Source of the DNA: Spiractinospora alimapuensis
GTDB taxonomy: Bacteria > Actinomycetota > Actinomycetes > Streptosporangiales > Streptosporangiaceae
Direction: 5' to 3'
NCBI RefSeq assembly: GCF_018437505.1
Contig: NZ_CP072467.1
Span: forward strand, 2,790,001 to 2,854,000
DNA: 64,000 nucleotides
Shown here: positions 34,718-44,066 of the stretch, in pieces
Layout: every line of letters begins with the position of its first letter
Position numbering within the stretch: the first letter of the stretch is position 1
The notes under the pieces: generated by a model
The model's database searches: none
What the model saw: the letters and a program-made list of their open reading frames with translations, nothing else
What the model was told of the DNA's origin: nothing
Made by a program: the position numbers and the translations under genes

Positions 34718-34770
34718 ATGCGGCGCCAGGGCAGGCCGAGGTCCCCTGGGGGGCCGCATTGGCACGCGCC

Positions 34771-35823
34771 TCAGGCCGGGTACGTGGTGATCTCCGTGGC
34801 CTTGACGCAGGCCCATACCTCGTCACCGGTGGTCAGGCGGAGGTCGGCGAGGGCGGCGGGGGTGATCTCGGCGATCAGGGTGATCTGTCCGCGGAGGTGG
34901 ACGCGGACGTGGTCGCCGAAGCTTTCGACGCCGTCGACGGTGACGCGCCAGGTGTTGCGTGGGCTTCCCTCCGGTTTGGCGCGGAAGAGGGCGACGGCGC
35001 TGGGAGGGAAGGACACGAACACGTCGCCGTCGTGGGGGTCACCGATGGTGACCTCCCCGCCGTTCTCGCTCGGGGCGACGGCGACCGTCGTGCCGTCGGC
35101 GCGACCCCGATAGAGGTTGAGGCCGACCAGGTGGGCGATGTACTCGGTACGCGGGTGGCGGGCCACCTCCGCCGGGGTGCCGCGCTGGACGACGGACCCT
35201 TCCTCGATGATGGTGACGCGGTCGGCGAGCACCATGGCCTCCAGCGGGTCGTGGGTGACCACGATGGTGCCTCCGTCGAACTCGCTGAGGTGGCGACGCA
35301 ACTGGGAGCGCACGCTGAGCCGGGTGTGGGCGTCCAGCGCGGACAGGGGTTCGTCGAGTAGCAGGAGGCGTGGCTCAGCGGCCAGGGCGCGGGCGAGAGC
35401 GACGCGCTGCGCCTGTCCGCCGGAGAGCGCTCCCGGGCGTTTGCGTTCGTGCCCGTCCAGGCCCATGTGCCGCAGCTGCTCCGCGGCGAGTTCCCGGGCC
35501 CGGCGCTTGTCGACCCCACGGCAGCGCGGGCCGAAGGCGACGTTGTCCAACGCGCTCAGGTGTGCGAAGAGCAGGTAGTCCTGGAACACCATTCCGATGG
35601 CCCGGTTCTCCGTGGGCGCGCGGGTGACGTCCTCCCCGGCCAGGACGACCTGGCCGTCGGCGAGGGGTGTGAGGCCGGCCAGCGCACGCAGGGCGGTCGA
35701 CTTACCGGAGCCGTTCGGGCCCAGGAGCGCCAGCACCTCCCCGGGCGCCACGGTGAGGTCGACGTCCAGGCGGAAACCGGGGCGGTCGACCTGGAGACGC
35801 GCGTCGAGACCGTGGGTACTCAC
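34771..35823 (-). CDS. modC: Molybdate ABC transporter ATP-binding protein
   Basis: A 350-aa protein; GTG 35823 overlaps the modB stop (GTGA). Walker A LGPNGSGKSTAL, Q-loop MVFQDYLLFAHLSA, signature LSGGQAQRVALARAL, Walker B LLLLDEPLSALD. The C-terminal ~90 residues (from about 260) are a Mop/TOBE domain, NTWRVTVDGVESFGDHVRVHL ... EVWACVKATEI, which binds molybdate or tungstate. The frame upstream stays open to 36585 by chance; the start is fixed by the modB overlap. Confidence 0.93.
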   Translation of the reverse strand: MSTHGLDARLQVDRPGFRLDVDLTVAPGEVLALLGPNGSGKSTALRALAGLTPLADGQVVLAGEDVTRAPTENRAIGMVFQDYLLFAHLSALDNVAFGPRCRGVDKRRARELAAEQLRHMGLDGHERKRPGALSGGQAQRVALARALAAEPRLLLLDEPLSALDAHTRLSVRSQLRRHLSEFDGGTIVVTHDPLEAMVLADRVTIIEEGSVVQRGTPAEVARHPRTEYIAHLVGLNLYRGRADGTTVAVAPSENGGEVTIGDPHDGDVFVSFPPSAVALFRAKPEGSPRNTWRVTVDGVESFGDHVRVHLRGQITLIAEITPAALADLRLTTGDEVWACVKATEITTYPA

Positions 35824-36668
35824 AGCCCACCGATCCATTTCTCTCGCAGGCTGGTGAGGATGACCAGCGACACCGCCAACAGGACCAGACTGAGGACGAT
35901 CGCCGAGGCGGGGTCCGACTGCATCGCCACGTACACGGCGATCGGCATCGTCTGCGTCACTCCGGGCAGGTTCCCCGCGAAGGTGATGGTCGCCCCGAAC
36001 TCGCCCAACGCGCGAGCCCAGCACAGCACCGCCCCCGCCGCCACTCCCGGCAACACCATGGGCAGCGTCACCCGGCGGAAGATCACCGCCCGAGTGGCGC
36101 CCAACGTGGCCGCCGCCTCCTCGTAGCGTCGGTCCGCACCACGCAGCGCACCCTCCACACTGATCACGAGGAAGGGCATCGCGACGAAGACCTGCGCGGC
36201 GACGACCGCGACGGTCGTGAAGGGGATCTGGTACCCGAACCACTCGTACAGGTGCTGGCCGACCACACCGCGCCGGCCGAAGGCCAGCAACAACGCGACG
36301 CCGCCGACGACGGGCGGCATCACCATCGGCACGGTCACCAACGCCCGCACGTAACGACGGCCGGGGAAGGTGGTGCGGGCGAGCAGCCAGGCCAGCGGGA
36401 CACCGACCGCCAGGGAGATCAGGGTGGCGACCGTGGCCGTCCCCAGGGAGAGCAGCAGGGCGTCGCGGACCTCCGGCATCAGCAGCCGGGTGCCGAGCGT
36501 CCCCCACGGGGCACGAATGAGAAGCCCGGCGAGGGGCAGGACGAGGAACAGGACCCCCACCAGGGCCGGAAGCATCAACACCCACGGGACACGGCCCGCC
36601 CGGATCGAGACGTCGCGACGGGGCCGCGTGGTCGCCTCGGGGTGTCGCACCGGGTGACGCGGACTCAT
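35820..36668 (-). CDS. modB: Molybdate ABC transporter permease
   Basis: A 282-aa protein with about six membrane segments; ATG 36668 overlaps the modA stop. The EAA loop is clear: LRGADRRYEEAAATLGATRAVIFRRVTLPM followed by LCWARALGEFGATITFAGNLPGVTQTMP, typical of ModB. Confidence 0.92.
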   Translation of the reverse strand: MSPRHPVRHPEATTRPRRDVSIRAGRVPWVLMLPALVGVLFLVLPLAGLLIRAPWGTLGTRLLMPEVRDALLLSLGTATVATLISLAVGVPLAWLLARTTFPGRRYVRALVTVPMVMPPVVGGVALLLAFGRRGVVGQHLYEWFGYQIPFTTVAVVAAQVFVAMPFLVISVEGALRGADRRYEEAAATLGATRAVIFRRVTLPMVLPGVAAGAVLCWARALGEFGATITFAGNLPGVTQTMPIAVYVAMQSDPASAIVLSLVLLAVSLVILTSLREKWIGGL

Positions 36669-37474
36669 GGGGTGCGGAATCCGGCGTCGGTCAGTACCGC
36701 CTGGCCCTCGTCGGACGTCACGAGCCGGACCCACTCCTCGGCGAGGTCGGGCTCCGCGGCCTCCGTCAGCACGGCGATGGGGTAGTCGTTGACGGCCTCC
36801 TCGGCCTCGGGGAACTCGATGCTGACGACGGACTCCCCGGCCGCCATCACGTCGGTCCGGTAGACGAGAGCCGCGTCGACCTCACCCAGCTCCACCTTGG
36901 TGAGGGCGGCGCGTACGTCCTCCTCCAACGTGGCGGGGTCGATGTCCACCCCGCTGTCCTCCATCACCGTCTCCGACGCGGCGCCACACGGCACCTCCGG
37001 AGAGCACAACGCGACCACCACGTCGTCCGCTGCGAGGTCGTCGAGTTCCTCGACGCCGGCCGGGTTGTCCGCGGGGACGGCGATCTCCAGGATGTTCTCC
37101 ACGAAGACCGTCTCCTCCCCCGCGACGTTGCCCTCCTCCGCGACCAAATCCATGTTCGCGGGGTTGGCGGAGGCGAACACGTCGGCGGGCGCCCCTTCGT
37201 TGATCTGCTGAGCGAGTTCGGAGCTGCCGGCGAAGTTGAGGTCCACGGTCACTCCGTGTTCCTCCTCGAACCGCTCACCCAGTTCGCCGAACACGTCGGT
37301 GAGCGACGCGGCCGCGAAAACCCTCAGGTTCCCGGAGCCGCCCTCCGCGTCCCCACCACCGTCGTCGCCCGGGACGTCGCCGCAGGCCGCGGTGGCGAGA
37401 ACGGCGACCGCCACAGGCACCGCGGCGAGCGTGACGGAGAGGGGGAAGGGACGGCGCGGGGTGGGGTCAGGCAT
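36665..37474 (-). CDS. modA: Molybdate-binding lipoprotein
   Basis: A 269-aa protein; ATG 37474 (GGGAG upstream) overlaps the end of the regulator gene by 8 bp. Lipobox TAAC near residue 28-31, then ModA motifs LRVFAAASLTDVFGELGERFEEEHGV, NFAGSSELAQQINEGAPADVFASA, CSPEVPCGAASE and VDAALVYRTDVMAA. Captures molybdate outside the cell. Confidence 0.94.
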   Translation of the reverse strand: MPDPTPRRPFPLSVTLAAVPVAVAVLATAACGDVPGDDGGGDAEGGSGNLRVFAAASLTDVFGELGERFEEEHGVTVDLNFAGSSELAQQINEGAPADVFASANPANMDLVAEEGNVAGEETVFVENILEIAVPADNPAGVEELDDLAADDVVVALCSPEVPCGAASETVMEDSGVDIDPATLEEDVRAALTKVELGEVDAALVYRTDVMAAGESVVSIEFPEAEEAVNDYPIAVLTEAAEPDLAEEWVRLVTSDEGQAVLTDAGFRTP

Positions 37475-37871
37475 GACGGGCTCCCGTCGAGGGGTCGGTC
37501 TCCATGATGACGTTGGTCGACTTCACGATCGCGGTGACGATCGATCCCACCTCGAGCGACAGGTCGTCCAGGGACTCCCGACTCATCAGCGACACCACCC
37601 GATGCGGCCCGGCCTGCACCTCGACCTGCGCCATGACGGCGTCGCGCACCACGTTGGTCACGATCCCCCGGAACCGGTTCCGCGCGGAGGAGGACCGCAG
37701 GGCGGGATCCTCCGTGGCCCCCTCCCGCAGGAAGGCCGCCAGGTCGGCGCTGGCCACCAATCGGCGCCCCTGACCGTCCCGCTCGGCGGGCAATCGTCCC
37801 GTGTCCACCCACCGGCGCACCGTATCGGGACTCATGCCCACCAACGTGGCCACATCGTTCACTCGCAACAT
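37467..37871 (-). CDS. HTH-TOBE molybdate-responsive regulator (MopB-like)
   Basis: A 134-aa protein from ATG 37871. Residues 1-50 form an excisionase/MerR-type helix-turn-helix (MLRVNDVATLVGMSPDTVRRWVDTGRLPA). Residues ~68-132 form one Mop/TOBE domain (SARNRFRGIVTNVVRDAVMAQVEVQAGPHRVVSLMSRESL). It takes the place ModE has in Proteobacteria and is the first gene of the mod operon. No clear Shine-Dalgarno; TATACG at 37891-37886 may be the -10 box. Confidence 0.88.
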   Translation of the reverse strand: MLRVNDVATLVGMSPDTVRRWVDTGRLPAERDGQGRRLVASADLAAFLREGATEDPALRSSSARNRFRGIVTNVVRDAVMAQVEVQAGPHRVVSLMSRESLDDLSLEVGSIVTAIVKSTNVIMETDPSTGARHA

Positions 37872-37945
37872 CGACACAGAAGAAGCGTATAGCACGCAAT
37901 CGCGACAGTTAATCCCGGTTCGGTCTCGTATTTGCGAGAGATCAA

Positions 37946-37974
37946 TCCCACGAGGGCGCGAGGCCCCCGTGGGA
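37946..37974. terminator. Hairpin, possible terminator
   Basis: TCCCACG and CGTGGGA pair perfectly; inside, after one mismatch, GGG pairs with CCC around a 7-base loop. Between the SDR/small-frame region and the mod operon promoter. Confidence 0.35.
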
Positions 37975-38125
37975 CACGGGTGCCGCCGTCAGATCCGGCC
38001 GCCGCGGACCTCCCCTCCGCGGTGGGAACCCCCGAGGCTGACGTGCCCCACCTGGAAGCCCCGCGCCAGCCGGGGTGTGAGTTGTCGGGGGCTGACGTGG
38101 GGACCTGGGGATACGGACCGTTCGA

Positions 38126-38266
38126 ATGATGTCGCCGTGCGCCGTGGACGAGCGGTCGCATCTCACCCGGCTCTGGCAGGCGTCCGGACGGGCCGACGCG
38201 TTCCGTCGTGCGACGGAGCCTGTCCAGGCCGCTCTGGATCAGGCGGCCCACGGGAACCTGTGGTGA
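38126..38266 (+). CDS. Possible small ORF, 46 aa
   Basis: ATG 38126 to TGA 38266. The product is soluble with LWQASGRADAFRRATEPVQ and shows amino-acid use like real actinobacterial proteins, but there is no clear ribosome site and no family match. Weak call. Confidence 0.2.
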   Translation: MMSPCAVDERSHLTRLWQASGRADAFRRATEPVQAALDQAAHGNLW

Positions 38267-38294
38267 GCGGCCCCTGTCCTCGGGTGGGGCCTTG

Positions 38295-39053
38295 CTACCG
38301 CGCCAGGTAGCCACCGTCGACGGGGTAGTAGGCGCCGGTGACGAAGGACGCCGCGTCGCTGGCGAGCCAGGCGACGATCTCGGCGACCTCCTGGGGTTCG
38401 CCGAGACGCTGGAACGCGTGCTGGGACTTGAGGAACGCCAACGCGTCGTCGTCGAGGGACTGCTCGACCAGTGGGGTGCGGATGAAGCCGGGGCCGACCG
38501 CGTTGATCCGCACCCCGTCCGCGGCGTGCTCCCAGGCTGCGGCCTGGGTCATGCCGACGACTCCGTGCTTGGCGGCGACGTAGGCGCTGGCGTTCATGAA
38601 TCCGACCTGACCCAAGATCGAGGCCATGTTGATGATCGTGCCCCCGCCGGCGGTGCGCATCGCGCGGATCGCGGCCCGTTGGGTGTAGAAGACCCCGTTG
38701 AGGTTCACGTTGATGACGGCGCGCCACCCGGAGTCGGAGTAGTCACCGGAGGAGGCCTGCTCACCACCGATCCCGGCGTTGCCGACCACGATGTGGACGC
38801 GGCCGAACTCACGCACCACGGTGTCCATCGCGGCGTCGACGGCGGCGCTGTCCCCCACGTCCACCGCGGCGCTGTGGGTCCGGTGCCCGTGCGTCCGCAA
38901 CGCGGACGCCGCCTCCTCGGCCGCGTCACCGTTGAGGTCCCACACCGAGACGGCCGCCCCGGACCGAGCCAGCGCGTGCGCGCACGCCAACCCGATCCCC
39001 GAGGCCCCGCCCGTCACGACAGCGGTCTTCCCACCCAGCCCATAGTTGATCAT
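38295..39053 (-). CDS. SDR family oxidoreductase
   Basis: A 252-aa classical short-chain dehydrogenase. NAD(P) site TGGASGIG near residue 16, D-L-N at the end of the second strand (VWDLNGDA), NAG motif VGNAGIGG, catalytic Ser/Tyr/Lys with Y-V-A-A-K, and the C-terminal VTGAYYPVDGGYLAR. Start ATG 39053 with GGGGGG upstream. Substrate unknown; stands alone. Confidence 0.92.
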   Translation of the reverse strand: MINYGLGGKTAVVTGGASGIGLACAHALARSGAAVSVWDLNGDAAEEAASALRTHGHRTHSAAVDVGDSAAVDAAMDTVVREFGRVHIVVGNAGIGGEQASSGDYSDSGWRAVINVNLNGVFYTQRAAIRAMRTAGGGTIINMASILGQVGFMNASAYVAAKHGVVGMTQAAAWEHAADGVRINAVGPGFIRTPLVEQSLDDDALAFLKSQHAFQRLGEPQEVAEIVAWLASDAASFVTGAYYPVDGGYLAR

Positions 39054-39193
39054 GATCCCCCCTGTGCGGGAGCCTAACCAACCCCGACCTGGAGTTTCAC
39101 GAGGTCACAGCATGCGGCGTGGCGCCCTGTGGGTGTGGGGACACGCGCGGGACGAACGTCCGCCACCCACGGCGCGGCGGCCGGCCTCCGTCC

Positions 39194-41816
39194 TCAGATC
39201 AGGATTCCCGTACCCGGGTGGACGACGCCACAGTAGAACTTCGCGGCCATGAGATGGTCCCAGCTCGTCGGACGGTGCCCGTCCCGCAGGACGTCCAGGG
39301 CGGGCTCGGAGAACGCCGCGAGTGTTGGATCGGTGGATTCGCTCATCGCCCGGGTCGCTCTGACCTGGGAGAGGGTGACGTTCTCGGTGGGCAGGATCGT
39401 CCCGCCGACCTCCTGGAAGTTCTGGTCGACCGCCTCACACGTCTCCGTCCCCTCGCGGCTCTCCCGTTGGACCGGCTCCCGCGCGGCCTGCGTCACCGAT
39501 TCCGTGAGTGGACCGCCACCGACGCCCTCTCCAGGCGCCAGCCGTGCTCCCTGATCAACAACCGCGATCACGGTGACCAGCAGGAGGGCGGCCGTGGCCA
39601 GCACGCTGGGGACGTGACGTCGCGGGGGATGGAACTCCCGAGGCGCGCCCAGGAGGAGGGCCCGTGCCGCGGACGCGGTGAGGGCGGCTCCCCATGCCGG
39701 CAACAGCAGGACGACGAACGCGTAGGTGCCCAGGGATACCCCGGAGGACGCGGCGAGGTCACTGAACAGTCGATCGGACCAACAGTCCAGCGTGGGGTTC
39801 GGAATACGAGCGCAGTTGCCCGTCACCCCGCCTATCCGGGTGGCGGGTACCACGAAGAACGCCTGCAGGAACACGCTGGCGGCGACGGCGTTGAGGACCC
39901 GCCCGGACGAGCCGGCTCCGCCCAGCGTCCACCCCAGGATCGCGGCGCCCGCCAGTGCCACGACCCCCACCAGGAGGAATGTGGGAAGGAGGGCCGTGGC
40001 CGACGCTGTCGGAGAGAAGTCGTCCCCCACCTCTGGAGCCGCCGAGCGCAGCAGTGGGGTCATCAGGGCCACCGCGACGGCCATCCCGAGCGTCGTGAGG
40101 GCAGCCGCTCCTACCGGTAGCCACGGCGGGCACACACGGTGCCCGAGCTGGAAGGAAGGGGATCCGACGCCCCGCCTCCGCGCCCAGGCGAGGTAGGCCG
40201 CCATGGGCAGCGACGCGCCCAGGCCCACCGCCACGGTCAACCAGACGTGCCCGTCCGTGAACGTCACGGTGATCGCCCACGTCACCATCCCCGACCAGTG
40301 GTGCGAGGTCAGCGAGAGGGTCTGCACCGCGGCGAACCACGTCATGAGGACGAAGCCAACCATCGAGGTGCCGACCACCGCCGCCGCCCACATCGGCCAT
40401 TGGGCGCGTGTCACGCTCAACCACAAGGCGGCGTCGCGCGACATCCATCGCGTGACGAGGTAGCAACCGCCGAACAGGAAACCCGCGAGCACGATGGCCG
40501 GTACGGGCGCCTCGACGAGTGAACGGCCCCAGGTGGTCGGGGGCAGCGCGGGCAGCATCAGTTGGCCGACGAGCAGCCCGCCGGTGAGACTGAGCGCGAT
40601 CGGCCATGGTCGCGGAGCGGGGCCACCACCGAGCACGGCACGCAACACCGACCGCCACACGATCACCGTCAGGATGACCGCCAACGGCAGGCCGATCAGC
40701 AGCGCGACCAGGCCACCCGACCAGGAGTCGTCCACGAGTTGGGAGATCACCCTGCTCAACCCAGGGAACGCCATCCCCGCCGCACATCCGGCGTAGGACA
40801 TCGAGGAGTCCGCCGCGCAGCAGACGCGCGGGGTCACGCAGCACCGCGATCCGCTCGTGGGCCGGAGGATGCCGCCGATGCAGGGCACTCCACCATCGGA
40901 TCGCGGAGGCGGAAGGGTCACGGTCGACCGTGGAGAGAAGGCGTGACAGTTCGGCACGGATCTCAGGGCGTTGCCCGGCGCGCACATCGGCGTAGCACTC
41001 GCGTACTCGCAGCACCCGCGATCGTGCGTAGCTCAGCAGCACCAGCGAAGCGAGCAGGGGGAGCGCGACCTGTGGCAGCACCGGCGGAACCGCGACGAAG
41101 GGCAGCATCGCGACCGCGACGACGAAGAACCCCCACCAGACGGAGATCGTCAGATAGGTGATGTCGATGTCGCGGTTGCGCACGTGGGCGGCTTCGTGGT
41201 GAATGACCGCGGCGCCACGGGGCGCCCCTCCGCCGGGCGGATCGCCACTGGCCAATGCCGACCGGTCGACCGCCACCCAGTAGCGGCCCCACGCCCCGAA
41301 GGCACGCGCACCCCCCGCGGTTCCGGGGGTGATGAGCAGCCTGATCCTCTTGCGTGTGGGACCCAGCGCTTGACGGAGTTCCGTGTCGGCTCTCTCGTAG
41401 AGAGAGGCATGGGACTCGCGGGGCAACGGGGCAAGGCGACGTCGCACGACGAACGGGAAGACGCTGTAGATGACCACACCCAGCAGCAGTGGGGTGAGCA
41501 TGCCGACGACGACCAAGGCCTCCGCCGCCTGCGCCGCCGCGCGTACGCACGCGACGTAGGACTCGACCAGCCGCTCGCCCGTCCCCTCGGGCGCCGCGGC
41601 CCGCGCGTTGGTGACGCACGCCTCCCGCCCGTGTTCCGGCAGCACCCCCACCGACCGGAAGGCGAACACCAGCGGGTCCACCAGTGGAACGGTCACCCCG
41701 ACCGTGGCCGTGATCAGTACGAGGAAGCGGAGCGTGGTCGCCGAGGGCAACTGTGCCGCGCCGTCGGGTCGGGCGGCCGTCCTACAGGTGCTCTGGACTG
41801 TCCGGAGAGGGTTCAT
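39194..41816 (-). pseudogene. M48-type membrane metallopeptidase gene with a frameshift
   Basis: From ATG 41816 the first frame encodes two membrane segments, then a zinc motif HEAAH (residues 207-211) in AVIHHEAAHVRNRDIDITYL, further membrane helices and HPPAHERIAVLRDPARLL. Near 40793 the family sequence leaves this frame: LLDVL should continue with AGCAAGMAFPGLSRVISQL, which is in the +1 frame and then gives about nine hydrophobic segments to the stop at 39194. The original product would be about 870 aa. The first frame stays open far beyond without membrane segments, by chance. Either a recent mutation, a sequencing error, or recoding at CTA-CGC. Confidence 0.7.
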
Positions 41817-42300
41817 GAGCCTCGACGGGTTTCCCCAGTTCGCAGATGATCGCCGCGGCGATCTCACCGGCGGCCTGCGGTGGGATCCCGGCCCGAACGG
41901 CGTGCGTGGTGATCGCCTTGGTGACGGAGGCGACGTTGGCCGGCGTGATGAGCGGGAGGACCGCGTCGGTGTCCGCCGCCGGGGCCGCTTTCCGGCGACC
42001 CAGCTTCGCCCGCACCCACAGCCACGCCCGCTGCCACCACGGCCGGAGGATGTCGGTGAGCGAGCCCGTCACCAGCTCGATGAGGACCCCCACCGCCACC
42101 CCGGTGACCAGACTGACCGCCGCGGCGCCGAACCCTAACGGATTGTCCGCAGGCCGGGGCGGACGCCCGCCACGCGTGAACACGTCGTCGCGCACGTTCT
42201 CGTAGTAGGGAAGCTCGTCCGGGGCGCAGCGTTCGACCACGCGGGTGGCCACGGCGTCGAGCGTTCTGTCCGCACTTGAGCGAGGCGGAGACGCGGTCAC
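41782..42300 (-). CDS. Hypothetical membrane-associated protein, 172 aa
   Basis: An N-terminal soluble part (residues 1-55), one hydrophobic stretch LGFGAAAVSLVTGVAVGVLIELVTG, a basic Trp-rich segment (PWWQRAWLWVRAKLGRRK), and an Ala-rich helical C-terminus ending in an acidic tail. The last 35 bp overlap the M48 peptidase start, suggesting translational coupling. No known domain; perhaps a partner of the peptidase. Confidence 0.65.
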   Translation of the reverse strand: MTASPPRSSADRTLDAVATRVVERCAPDELPYYENVRDDVFTRGGRPPRPADNPLGFGAAAVSLVTGVAVGVLIELVTGSLTDILRPWWQRAWLWVRAKLGRRKAAPAADTDAVLPLITPANVASVTKAITTHAVRAGIPPQAAGEIAAAIICELGKPVEAHEPSPDSPEHL

Positions 42301-42459
42301 GAGGAGACCTCCAACAGGAGAGCTTGGTGCGCAGCGTAGCGCGCATCCCCCTACCGCGCGAGGGTTTTCGCACGGCCAGCGGCGGCGCGAGAGGTCCGAG
42401 ACCGGAGGGTCGTGTCGGGGGTGAGGCGGATGGCGCGCGGACCACGGCCCCTCCGCCGG

Positions 42460-42900
42460 TCAGTCGCCGAAGCCGGTGACGGCGCCGGTCTCGTCGAACC
42501 GCGCCGTGGAAGCCCAGGCGATCTCCCATCGGTTGCCTTCGGGGTCGGCGATGTAGCCGGAGCGGCCTCCCCACGGCCGGTCGACGGGGTCGGCGACGGC
42601 GGTGGCGCCAGCGCGCAGAGCGGCTGCGTAGGCGCGGTCGACCTGGTCGGGGGTGTCGACGTTGCACGCCAACGTGATCCCGGACCAGTCGGCGCCGGTG
42701 GGGGGTTCGACGCCGGCCTCGTCGGCGAGTTCGGCCACCGGGTAGAGCGCGAGCACGACGCCGCCGAGGAGGAAGGCCGCCCAGTCGTCGTCGCTGCCGG
42801 AGACCTCCCGCCAGTCGAGGTCACGGTAGAACTGGCGAAGTCTGGGCAGGTCACGCGCCCCGAGAGTCACCACGGACAAGCGTGCGGGAACGTCAGTCAT
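42460..42900 (-). CDS. VOC family protein (glyoxalase/bleomycin resistance fold)
   Basis: A 146-aa protein with two beta-alpha-beta-beta-beta units: SVVTLGARDLPRLRQFYRDLDW at the start and the second unit ending GYIADPEGNRWEIAWAS, with the metal-ligand Glu in this last motif. Typical of single-domain VOC proteins such as antibiotic-binding or isomerase members. Function not assignable. Confidence 0.88.
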   Translation of the reverse strand: MTDVPARLSVVTLGARDLPRLRQFYRDLDWREVSGSDDDWAAFLLGGVVLALYPVAELADEAGVEPPTGADWSGITLACNVDTPDQVDRAYAAALRAGATAVADPVDRPWGGRSGYIADPEGNRWEIAWASTARFDETGAVTGFGD

Positions 42901-43103
42901 ACCTGGAGGCTACGGGAAGCCCCTGGGAGCGGCGTCACTCCCGCGGCGGGTGTGCGGTCGCCTTCCGGCCTTGACCGTGAGGGCATCATCCGCCGTGAGG
43001 CGCTTCCGTTCGGTCCGGAAATGTGCTGTCCGATGACCGCCTCGCGAGCCGCGCGGCCGGCGGGCACCATCGCCGCGTCGGGTACGGCGTCACCACGACT
43101 GAC

Positions 43104-43994
43104 CTACGCGCCGCGGAGCGTTCGCTGGGCCCGGTGCACGATCTCGGTGGTCAACGCGTCCAAGGGCTTCGAGGTGACGGTCCACTGTTGCCAGTACAGG
43201 GGGACGGAGATGTCGGGTCCGCCGAGGGGGACCAGGGTTCCGTCGGCGACCAACGGCTCGGCCTGTTGGGTGGGGAGCATCGCCCAGCCCATGCCGAGCT
43301 CCACAGCGCGGGCGAAGTCGTGGGTGGAGGGGATGAGGTGCCGTGGCGGGTCCTGGGGCGAGATGGCGTGTGCCGCCAGCCAGTCGGCTTGGAGACCGTC
43401 GTTGCGGTCGAAGTCGACGTACGGGGCGCGGCGCAGGACCTCTGAGTCGAGTCCGGCGGGCGCCCATCGCGCCATCCAGCTCGGTGCCGCCATCGCCTCG
43501 TACACCAGGCTGCCCAGCGCACGGACCCGACATCCGGTGACGGGAGTCACCTGCGAGGTCACCGCCGCCATGACCGTTCCGGACTCGAGCAGGCCGGCGG
43601 TGCGGTCCTGGTCGTCGCGGTGGAGGTGGATCTCCACGCTGTGGCGTTCCGCGACCGCGGCCAGCGGTTCCAGGAACCAGGTCCCCAGGGAGTCGGCGTT
43701 GACCGCCACGGACAGACGGGGCCTGGTCGACCCCTCCGCCAGTCCGAGGTCGGCCGTGACGTCGTGTTCGACGAGGGCGAGCCGACGCGCGTAGCGCAGC
43801 ACCGCCTGACCCGCCTCCGTGGCCCGCACCGGTTTGGTCCGCACCACGAGCCGCTGGCCCACCCGGTCCTCCAGGGTCTTGACGCGCTGGCTCACCGCCG
43901 ACGGCGTGAGGTGCAGTCGCGCCGCCGCCGCGTCCAGAGTGCCCTCCTCGACGACGGCGACCACCGTCGCGGCGAGAGTCGGATCGATCCACAT
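43104..43994 (-). CDS. lysG: LysR family regulator, LysG/ArgP type
   Basis: A 296-aa protein from ATG 43994. N-terminal helix-turn-helix LDAAAARLHLTPSAVSQRVKTLEDRVGQRLVVR, then an effector domain with VNADSLGTWF, the LysG/ArgP signature, and LYWQQW near the end. Divergently encoded from a LysE exporter with 72 bp between them, as in Corynebacterium lysG-lysE, where lysine or arginine acts as inducer. The symbol follows that arrangement. Confidence 0.88.
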   Translation of the reverse strand: MWIDPTLAATVVAVVEEGTLDAAAARLHLTPSAVSQRVKTLEDRVGQRLVVRTKPVRATEAGQAVLRYARRLALVEHDVTADLGLAEGSTRPRLSVAVNADSLGTWFLEPLAAVAERHSVEIHLHRDDQDRTAGLLESGTVMAAVTSQVTPVTGCRVRALGSLVYEAMAAPSWMARWAPAGLDSEVLRRAPYVDFDRNDGLQADWLAAHAISPQDPPRHLIPSTHDFARAVELGMGWAMLPTQQAEPLVADGTLVPLGGPDISVPLYWQQWTVTSKPLDALTTEIVHRAQRTLRGA

Positions 43995-44066
43995 ATGAAG
44001 CCAGGCTAATGATCCTTGAAAAATCTTCGCTGGTGCTGACGATCCGAGCGCCTCTACCGTTGCCGT
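43995..44066. promoter_or_regulatory. lysG-lysE divergent promoter region
   Basis: For lysE, TACCGT (44055-44060) is a -10 box placing the start on GTG 44067 (leaderless), with no good -35, as expected for an activator-dependent promoter. For lysG, TAGCCT (44008-44003) would give a start at or near its ATG. LysG should bind in between. Confidence 0.4.

Larger units (their letters stand above)
37872..38294. other. Intergenic region upstream of the mod operon
   Basis: About 420 bp. Holds the mod promoter, a hairpin at 37946-37974 and a weak 46-codon frame (both entered separately). Nothing else supported. Confidence 0.5.

Noticed and set aside
34739-34757. TCCCCTGGGGG match to the tRNA-Lys 3' end as a possible att site
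   Set aside because: Only 11 bp and itself a simple GC palindrome; too short to claim an attachment site.
35824-36585. In-frame N-terminal extension of modC to 36585
   Set aside because: It overlaps modB almost completely, is Arg/Pro/Gly-rich, and the GTGA overlap at 35823 fixes the true start.
37872-37925. Molybdenum-cofactor riboswitch upstream of the mod operon
   Set aside because: The leader is too short and no conserved long fold is visible; a protein regulator is encoded first in the operon.
39759-40790. Continuation of the peptidase frame beyond 40793
   Set aside because: No membrane segments or motifs; it is antiparallel-like GC-rich filler while the +1 frame carries the real membrane half.
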